64,000 nt of DNA from Hemerocallis citrina (Eukaryota > Streptophyta > Magnoliopsida > Asparagales > Asphodelaceae). Below the pieces are notes generated by a model. It saw only the letters and a list, made by a program, of their open reading frames with translations, had not been told where the DNA came from and did no database searches. The stretch spans positions 185,617,813-185,681,812 of the forward strand of contig CM030362.1 in the NCBI GenBank assembly GCA_017893485.1, given 5' to 3'. Shown one piece after another: positions 57,796 through 64,000 of this stretch; position 1 is the stretch's first letter, and every line of letters starts with the position of its first letter. A program made the position numbers and the translations under genes.

Positions 57796-58345
57796 CTATA
57801 CCGATGGTTCGGAGTCCAACACTCGGCTCGACTTTACCTCCTCGGTTCGTCTCCGGACGAACCAGGGGTAGATCGCCGTTCGGAATTGCTCCCACAGCCG
57901 TTGAACTATACCGATGGTTCGGAGTCCAACACTCGGCTCGACTTTACCTCCTCGGTTCGTCTCCGGACGAACCAGGGGTAGATCGCCGTTCGGAATTGCT
58001 CCCACAGCCGTTGAACTATACCGATGGTTCGGAGTCCAACACTCGGCTCGACTTTGCCTCCTCGGTTCGTCTCCGGACGAACCAGGGGTAGATCGCCGTT
58101 CGGAATTGCTCCCACAGCCGTTGAACTATACCGATGGTTCGGAGTCCAACACTCGGCTCGACTTTACCTCCTCGGTTCGTCTCCGGACGAACCAGGGGTA
58201 GATCGCCGTTCGGAATTGCTCCCACAGCCGTTGAACTATACCGATGGTTCGGAGTCCAACACTCGGCTCGACTTTACCTCCTCGGTTCGTCTCCAGACGA
58301 ACCAGGGGTAGATCGCCGTTCGGAATTGCTCCCGCAGCCGTTGGA
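57796..58345 (+). repeat. Tandem array, exactly 110 bp x 5 (Tat1)
   Basis: Units start at 57796, 57906, 58016, 58126 and 58236 (CTATACCGATGGTTCGGAGTCC...CACAGCCGTTGAA) and differ by only one or two bases. The Tat2 array at 40797-41487 is homologous but has a longer unit. All frames predicted inside are artefacts of the array. Confidence 0.95.
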
Positions 58346-58861
58346 CTATGCCTAAGGTCCGGAACACGTATCCAGACCACTCTTGACTGACAGCCGAGGG
58401 TCGAAGGCAGACATATCCGGTCGGCATCCGAGCAAGTGCCTTCCCGAGCTGGTAAACGGGGAAAACACACTTCCTCCTCAACTTTCGTGCCTGATCTTCA
58501 TCAAACGGCTCAGATCGGGCCACTCGCGCAAAACGACAAGATAACGTTTTCTTGGAAAACGAACCACCTCGAGATCTGCGCCTACATTCAACGGCTCAGA
58601 TCTCGCCACGTCGAAATAGCACTCTCGAGAACATCGCCGTGTCAGACCCACTAAGCGACAAAGCACCCCTGGGGATCCATTCGGCTAAATAGACACACTC
58701 AGTTCAAATAGTTCGGCATGGCCAACACAGTTATAAGCAAAGACAGACGTACAAAACACCGAAAGGGAATTTTATTAAATATCGGCGTACAGTACAAAAT
58801 AGACCATTACAAAAGTGTCGGCAAACAAAACATACAACCCCCGACCCACTACACTTGTCTT
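58346..58861. other. Spacer with a copy of the flanking repeat and the antisense poly(A) signal
   Basis: 58424-58640 resembles 63240-63440 (see repeat). On the minus strand an AATAAA (58776-58771) lies about 86 bases after the stop of the antisense ORF at 58862. Confidence 0.6.
58424..58640 (+). repeat. Direct repeat flanking the antisense block, left copy
   Basis: GCAAGTGCCTTCCCGAGCTG, CCTGATCTTCATCA.ACGG and GCCACGTCG occur in the same order and spacing at 63249-63440. The two copies bracket the antisense genes. Confidence 0.75.
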
Positions 58862-59281
58862 TCATAAAAATGCATCCTCTCCATCTTGTTCGCCCTCCTC
58901 GGCAGACGGTTCCTCCGCCTCTCCTCGAAGCTTCGCCATTTCCGCCCGCAGCTGTCCCATCTCCGAGAGCAAGTCGTCTCGTTCGGCAATGAGTTTCGAC
59001 TGAATGTGCCGAATACTTTTGACCCGAAGAGCATTGCTGAATGCGGTCTGCGAGTCCTCGTCCTCCCCTACGGGGCTCAGCTCGACGATCTTGCTCTCCA
59101 AGCGTTGTGTTTCGGCCTCCCGGAGACTGAGAACCAACGAAAGGTGATTCCACTCGCCCTCGGATCGGCGTAGCTTCAGATCGACACTCCTGGGGCTCAG
59201 AACCACCGTCCCAGAGGTCGCCTCGGATGCGGAGTCATCTTTCGGACGCCCGGAGTCCGATCCCTGGATCGCCGCGACAAG
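58862..59281 (-). CDS. Tat1 antisense coiled-coil exon/ORF C
   Basis: 139 codons after the acceptor-like CCTATTTTTCAG, starting LVAAIQGSDSGRPKDD and ending EEGEQDGEDAFL-stop. Centre and end are rich in Leu, Glu, Arg and Lys with heptad spacing (RLESKIVELSP, RAEMAKLRGEAEEP), predicting a coiled coil with an acidic tail. No good upstream Met after the intron-like pyrimidine stretch, so it is better read as a 3' exon than a separate gene. It is in phase 0 and so could join exon 2 of the antisense gene (donor at 61290/61289) to give a protein of about 646 residues. Followed by AATAAA. Tat2 lacks a recognisable counterpart. Confidence 0.5.
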   Translation of the reverse strand, partial: LVAAIQGSDSGRPKDDSASEATSGTVVLSPRSVDLKLRRSEGEWNHLSLVLSLREAETQRLESKIVELSPVGEDEDSQTAFSNALRVKSIRHIQSKLIAERDDLLSEMGQLRAEMAKLRGEAEEPSAEEGEQDGEDAFL

Positions 59282-59449
59282 CTGAAAAATAGGAAAAACG
59301 AACAAAGCAGTTTCAATACAGTGCCGAAGACAAACACTTAAAAAAGTTTTTCAGAATTTTTTGCATTCAGACATAATAGTGTTACAAACGGTCGACCGAC
59401 CCTACAACTAAGTTATTACAACGGCCAACAGAAAGGGAAAGTGACATAA

Positions 59450-60289
59450 TCAAGTCCTCTTCGGAAGGGGAATGCTCCGGTTTAGGGAAACGCGAGGACG
59501 ACGAGGCCGACCCTCTGAGCTTGACCCTAAACCAACGAAGCGCGACCCCCCTTCACTGCTAGTCCTAACAGCCGCGCCGACCGATGCCCCGCTCGACGAG
59601 ACAGCCGCGCTGCTCTGAGCGTCAGTCGGACTCCGCCTGGTCGTTAGCAGGCGCGTCGCGAGTTCATAAAACGTGATCCCCCTCTCACTTTCCTCGCGAG
59701 TGCACGACGTGCTACGAACATTAGCCCTCTCCGGCGCAGGTTTAAGCGACGCGATCTCCTCCTCCAGTTCGATAATCCGATCCCTCAGGACGACGTCCTT
59801 CGCCAATTTCTTTGATCGAGGGGCCTTCAACGACCCGGAGGCATTGGGACTATCAGTTGCAAGCCGCCGATAGTGGGTGACCTCAATCCCCCTATCTATT
59901 GTGATCCTCCTGAGCATGTCGACTTCGGCCAATAGTCTCTTACGCTCAGCCAAAGCCCCCTCCAGCTCGGAGGCCATCTTCTCCCTCTCCGCCGAACACT
60001 CTCTCTCCGATAGCCCCAAGTGTTGCACCTCGGCCAAAAGATCGTCGTTCTTCTGCTCGGCGGCTTTAAGCTCCCCACGAAGCCGCTCAATTTCCCTTTC
60101 GAAACCAGGACCCTGGGAGCGCTTCCGGAGTTGATGCAACTCGCGACAGTTCCTCCTCAGAACTGCCCTGACCTCCTCCGCCTGGCCGAGCAGGAGAAAC
60201 CGCCTCTGCCGGCTGTCCGAAAGTTCATGCTTCAAACTGGCCAGTTCCTTCCGAAGGAAAACCAGCTCCGTGACCGGACCAAACATCAC
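59450..60289 (-). CDS. Tat1 antisense coiled-coil exon/ORF B
   Basis: 279 codons after the acceptor-like CCGCTTTTCAG (60300-60290), starting VMFGPVTELVFLRKELASL. The middle is a long predicted coiled coil (FEREIERLRGELKAAEQKN, RDRIIELEEEIASLKP). Then CTREESERGITFYELA and a Ser/Arg-rich tail ending PLPKRT-stop. Phase 0, so splicing from exon 2 of the antisense gene would keep the frame (about 786 residues). Tat2 has the same acceptor position and related sequence (41690-42442). The frame is also open further 5' to 60397, so an independent start at 60397 or 60286 is possible. Confidence 0.55.
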   Translation of the reverse strand: MMFGPVTELVFLRKELASLKHELSDSRQRRFLLLGQAEEVRAVLRRNCRELHQLRKRSQGPGFEREIERLRGELKAAEQKNDDLLAEVQHLGLSERECSAEREKMASELEGALAERKRLLAEVDMLRRITIDRGIEVTHYRRLATDSPNASGSLKAPRSKKLAKDVVLRDRIIELEEEIASLKPAPERANVRSTSCTREESERGITFYELATRLLTTRRSPTDAQSSAAVSSSGASVGAAVRTSSEGGSRFVGLGSSSEGRPRRPRVSLNRSIPLPKRT

Positions 60290-60483
60290 CTGAAAAGCGG
60301 AAATAAATCCGAGGCCCAACAGTTGGAGAAATAAACGCACACTAAGTCCGAGGCTCAACACTTGGACAAATTTTTGGCCAAACAAAATACTTTTCATTCA
60401 AAACAAAGGCGGTGGCCAGTCCGCAATAAGGCTTACAAAAAGAAAACAAAACCAAAAAGACTGAAAGTAGGAAGACAACCGAG

Positions 60484-62887
60484 TCAGGGGTCGACCTTTT
60501 TGCCGCTCGGATTCGTCGACCCCTCGGCCTTGCCGTCGCCGTCACCCTCGCCCCCGCCTTCGCTCCAGCTCTCCTCTTCGGAGAGTTCCTCCTCCTCGCC
60601 CTCGGCTTCGGTCTCGCCATCGCCTTCGGCGGGTTCCGTCTCACCATCGGGTCCGAGTAAACCCTCGGTGATCCCTTCTTCCCCCTCCACGGGCTCGTAA
60701 AAGTCATAGGAGGACGAGTCGAAGCCCGGGTTCTTCGCGGCTACGTGGGTCAGGGCACGGCCGTAGGCGTCCAGCATATTCTGGATCATGTGCTGCGCGG
60801 CCTCCTCTTGCACGGCCTTCTTCACCTCCTTCACCTTCCTCAGGTGGTTGGCCTTGATCCTCTCGGCTCTCTTCCGAGCAGTCTCCCCTTCCGACCGAGC
60901 CTTGGCCAGCTCATCCTTCAGCTCGGTGACCTCCTTCTCGGCTCCCGACCGAGCGCTGGCCAGCTCCTCCTTCAGCTCGGCCATCTCCTTCTCAAACTTG
61001 GCCGCCGTATCCTTCGACGATTGGATAGCGTCGGCCAGCTTCTTCTCCAGGTCCTCCGCTTCGGCGACTCTCTTCGTCGAAAGAAGCAGCTCGGACTCAA
61101 GCCGCTTCGCCACCCGAACGCGCTCCGTCCTCTCCTTCTCCTTCTCCTGATCCTTCCTCGCCATCTCCTCGACCAGCCAACTGAAGTGGCAGAGGGTCTG
61201 GAAGAGAACAACACGTTAAAATCCGAGCCCAAGAACATAGAAAAAATTCCAAGGAAAAATATGAATGAAGAAGGGTTCGACACACTTACCGACATAGTGC
61301 TCCGGGCCATCTGCATCACGTTGTCCCCTGCCATCCCGGCCCTCAGGGTCGCTCGGTCCTTCGGGGTCGGCAGGTGCCTCACTGCCTCCATACAGATGTT
61401 CCCGTCGCCCAAAAAGCCGTCGACGTTCATCACCTGCCAATCAGGGACGAAGATCTGTTTATGACGCTCGGTCAAGATCTTCTCCGCGCCGGGGGTGAGT
61501 GGCGGAACCTGGAGGGACAGCACATCAGCCACTCCGAACTCATTGCTCGACGGACCAGGAGCGTCCGCCTCCGGGGTAGGAGCAGGAGCATCCGAAGCCG
61601 AGGGATCGAGGTCCACGACCCCACCCTGCTCGGGGACCACGACCTTTGCCGAAGGGACAAGGACCTCAACCTCTCCCTCCTTCAGGACCGCAACCTTCGG
61701 TTGGTCGGCTGCCTTCACGACCGAGGCCTTCTTCGAAGCTCGGCTGTCCTGAGGCGCTGCCAACGGCCTCTTCTTCTTCTCCTGCTCGGACCTGCCCTTC
61801 GCCACCAGGGCCTTGTAATCGAGCTTCATGGTCTCTGCAAGAGTCGAACGAAAAAACTTAGAAAATTGAATGCAAACTTCACGGAGAGAAGTATAAATAC
61901 CAGAAGCGTACGAGGGTCGATCGGACTGAGACCCCCACGGAACAGTTGCTCTTCGGTGATATCCTTCCAGCTAAGCGTCGGCAGAGCAAGGATCTTCTTC
62001 TGAACCTCGGTCTCTGCAGCGTTCAGCGGAATGTCCTTCTTTGTGCGCTTGGGTAGTCCGTCCGCCCAAACTGTCGGTATCACCCACGGCGTCAGATTCC
62101 GAACGAGGAAGTATTTGTCCTTCCAGTGTTTGATCGAGTCCGGATTCTCGATCAGTTTCACGCCCGGCCGGGGCAAAAGATAAAACCTCTTCTCGTCTTT
62201 CCTCGGCTGGACGGGTCGGAAGAGACTCCGAAAGAGGTACATGGTCGGCTTGGCGCCGATCTCTTGGCATCGGAGGAGGAACGCCACAACTTGCCTCCAT
62301 GTGTTCGACATCAGTTGAGCGGGACTCAGACCATACCAAACCAGGACGTCAACCACGAACGGGTGGAGGGGAAAGCGAAGACCGGCAATGAGGGAGTCGA
62401 CCGGAAAGACGCATATGTCCGGAGAGGACCCGGTGTTGGCTCGGAACCCCGGCCCAGGGAGGAGCAACGTGTACTCGAGAGGGATCTGGAAGCCCTCTCG
62501 GACCAGATGAAGGTCCCCTTCGGTAAGGGTCGAGATCTTGCGATCGACCTCGGATAGCTCCCTAGGCTCGTTCTCCTCCACCAGTTTAGCCGTACCTTGG
62601 GTGACCTTCTCCAAGATATCCTCAGTATAATCCCGGACTCCTCCCACGCTCGACACGGAGATGGGCTGCCGACCGAACTCCCCCGCTCTCTTCGGCGTCT
62701 CCACTATAGTAATTACGGCTTTGCCCTTTCGGGACTCCGCCGTGACTTCTTGGGGCACCTCGGCCACTCCGCCCTCCGTGTCTGGACGAACAACGTCCTG
62801 CTCGCTCGGCTCCACTACTCCTTTCTCTTTCTCCCCTCGGCCAACGGCTTGCTCCGAGGCGGGGGTCTCAACCGAAATCTTAACCAT
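60484..62887 (-). CDS. Tat1 antisense gene, three exons: PF04195-like protein with coiled-coil C-terminus
   Basis: Predicted exons: 62887-61912 (325 codons plus one base), 61834-61290 and 61197-60484. Splice sites are CCCTC/GTACGC...TTGCAG/AGACC and ATGTCG/GTAAGT...TTCCAG/ACCCTC; phases 1 and 0 join cleanly to a 744-residue protein. Exon 1 residues 165-215 (GLRFPLHPFVVDVLVWYGLS, QLMSNTW) resemble the Pfam 'putative gypsy type transposon' family PF04195 carried by Tat elements and by many plant genome annotations. Exon 2 has a variable Pro/Ala/Val part and VDGFLGDGNICMEAVRHLP. Exon 3 is a long coiled coil with a Glu/Gly-rich acidic tail. Function is unknown; a structural or nuclear role is only a guess. 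ORFs are intact, and Tat2 has a decayed copy with the same exon 2/3 splice sites, which supports the gene model. Confidence 0.75.
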
Positions 62888-63079
62888 ATTTTCCTAAAGA
62901 GAGAAGGGAAAGAGACTGACCTTGAAGTGACAGCTACGGTCGGAAACTTCGCCGGAACTAGGAACGCTACCGCGACAGCTAGCGACACCACCAGGGAGCT
63001 AAAGACCTCGAAGCAAAGTAAATACGAAAGAGAGAGAGTAAAAGTGAAAAGTGAAGACTTGGTCAAAGGGGGGGTAAAG

Positions 63080-63086
63080 ATTTATA
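63080..63086 (-). promoter_or_regulatory. TATA box of the Tat1 antisense gene
   Basis: Minus strand TTTTCACTATAAATC, about 193 bases before ATG 62887, followed by a leader with CTCTCTCTTTCG-type pyrimidine repeats. The matching element in Tat2 is at 45050-45056. Confidence 0.6.
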
Positions 63087-63239
63087 GTGAAAATGAGGCG
63101 CCTCTTGGACTTCCAGAGCGACTTTTGGGCTACTCTCGAAGCATCTCGAAGGCCCACCACAAAGTCAACCAGCTCGACAAGATGGGACGAGAATCCGAGC
63201 TGCGAGCAAACCGAACGTGGCTGCAATAGAGCCCACTCG

Positions 63240-63440
63240 GAATCCGTGCAAGTGCCTTCCCGAGCTGGTAAATGGGGAAAACTCCTTTCTCCCTCAACTT
63301 TCGCGCCTGATCTTCATCAGACGGTCCAGATCTCGCCGAGAGCACTAAACGACAAGATGGTGTTTTCTTGGAGAACGCGCCCATCTCGAGATGCGTGTCA
63401 GCATCCGGCGGCTCAGATAGCGCCACGTCGCTCGGACGAT
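63240..63440 (+). repeat. Direct repeat flanking the antisense block, right copy
   Basis: Diverged copy of 58424-58640 (same ordered blocks). In Tat2 related sequence at the corresponding place is expanded into the 225-bp array. Confidence 0.75.
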
Positions 63441-64000
63441 CGGACCCTCGGACGCCTCGCCTATGCATAAAGGAACCTGGAAAATTTTTGATTATGTTTT
63501 AAGGCGCCGCCATCGGCAGGCGCCCCCCGGGTCCCATGCCTCGGTCGGTATTACCCCGACAACAGGCCCCGGTCGGAAGCAGATCGGCACTCCCCCATCT
63601 CTAACTCCCCCGGGCTGACCTCCGTCAAAAGCCATCAGCCCGAGAAGGAAGACAGAGATGGGAGGGAACCCATCAACACTCAGAGGTAGAAAGAGACGCA
63701 CCATCCCGAGCTAGTTGGTTGCAACTGGAAGGCTCGGCTTGTCGAAAGACTCTAACAGCGGCGCCTTCACAGTTGCAACAAACGGACTCGGACGGCCCGG
63801 AGATCAACATCGGACAGGGATCGTCACTCTCCCACCAAGATCTCCGCCTACTTCAACACTCACTTCGGAGCAACCGAAGAAGGCAGAAGATCTTGGTGAG
63901 AGAACGGCGACCCGTCCTTCGAAAGAGGTCCACACCCCGGGTCCGGACCATGGCCATCGACGCTACTGTCTTGTTGCCCCCCACCCCTCACACCCCTTCG
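63441..64000. other. Tat1 spacer toward the missing 3' LTR
   Basis: GC-rich, no supported gene. Contains an inverted repeat (63828-63854 with 63879-63903, core CACCAAGATCT/AGATCTTGGTG) and GGCGCC repeats near 63503-63525. No TGATATGG LTR start occurs before the window ends. Confidence 0.5.

Larger units (their letters stand above)
51258..64000 (+). mobile_element. Tat1: nearly complete Tat-lineage Ty3/gypsy retrotransposon with antisense genes (right LTR outside)
   Basis: 5' LTR, PBS, gag-pol, a 110-bp tandem array, then antisense genes on the minus strand up to 62887 and flanking spacer to the window edge. Its second RNase H and the antisense ORFs place it in the Tat (Retand/Ogre) branch. 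Known: extra ORFs, including antisense ones, and tandem repeats near the 3' end are reported for this branch. It is at least 12.7 kb. The left flank (TATAC, 51253-51257) would be the target duplication. Confidence 0.85.

Noticed and set aside
57796..58345. Repeated 69- and 95-codon frames on both strands
   Set aside because: They are the 110-bp tandem array read through; no start context and no independent evidence.

Overview
This window is nuclear DNA of a flowering plant, most likely a eudicot; the species cannot be read from it. I see no bacterial or organellar genes. It is a dense nest of transposable elements in a mostly AT-rich background, interrupted by GC-rich blocks that belong to the retroelements. 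The only hint of an ordinary host gene is a set of three exon-like segments on the + strand near 1600, 2890 and 16244; its product is not recognised.

Layout. 1-997: 5' part of a LINE-type ORF1 (minus strand) with two CCHC zinc knuckles, cut by the window edge. 2328-2710: short 5'-truncated LINE with poly(A) and target duplication. 3258-14425: complete minus-strand retrotransposon with about 3.7 kb LTRs, 5-bp target duplication TTGGG, PBS and PPT but no coding capacity (a LARD); its 3' LTR carries a 784-bp MITE full of palindromes. 16452-17060: solo LTR of the Tat family. 17213-18322: non-autonomous hAT element with a decayed tRNA-Ile inside. 18430-21584: 5'-truncated LINE with reverse transcriptase. 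22044-23576: nested Helitrons. 23892-30214: three truncated LARD-type LTRs. 30215-37651: second LARD-like element (5 kb LTR, decayed gag), cut at its right side. 37652-47552: decayed Ty3/gypsy Tat element missing its 5' part. 47553-51257: further LTR pieces and a hAT MITE. 51258-64000: a much better preserved Tat element running off the right edge.

The two Tat elements give the main biology. Tat1 has gag-pol on the + strand (one single-base deletion in protease; RT, two RNase H domains and integrase otherwise open). On the opposite strand, between pol and the missing 3' LTR, lies a spliced gene. Exons 1 and 2 (62887-61912, 61834-61290) join in phase and encode a domain resembling the 'putative gypsy type transposon' family (PF04195). 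Downstream are three exon-like coiled-coil segments (61197-60484, 60289-59450, 59281-58862). Each follows a splice-acceptor-like CAG, is in phase with the exon 2 donor and ends in its own stop, so they may be alternative last exons. Tat2 carries a decayed version with the same splice sites for exons 2 and 3, the same second coiled-coil acceptor, and a TATA box at matching distance. Both elements have tandem arrays between pol and the antisense gene (110 bp x 5; about 117 bp x 6).

The autonomous partners that would supply proteins to the LARDs are not in the window. Most minus-strand LTRs share a boundary reading CACGCCCC or AACGCCCC, and where a PBS is visible it matches initiator tRNA-Met, while Tat1 uses a different PBS (TTGGCGCCGTCTGTGGGAAC). 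All statements on homology are from motif recognition by eye; no search was run.
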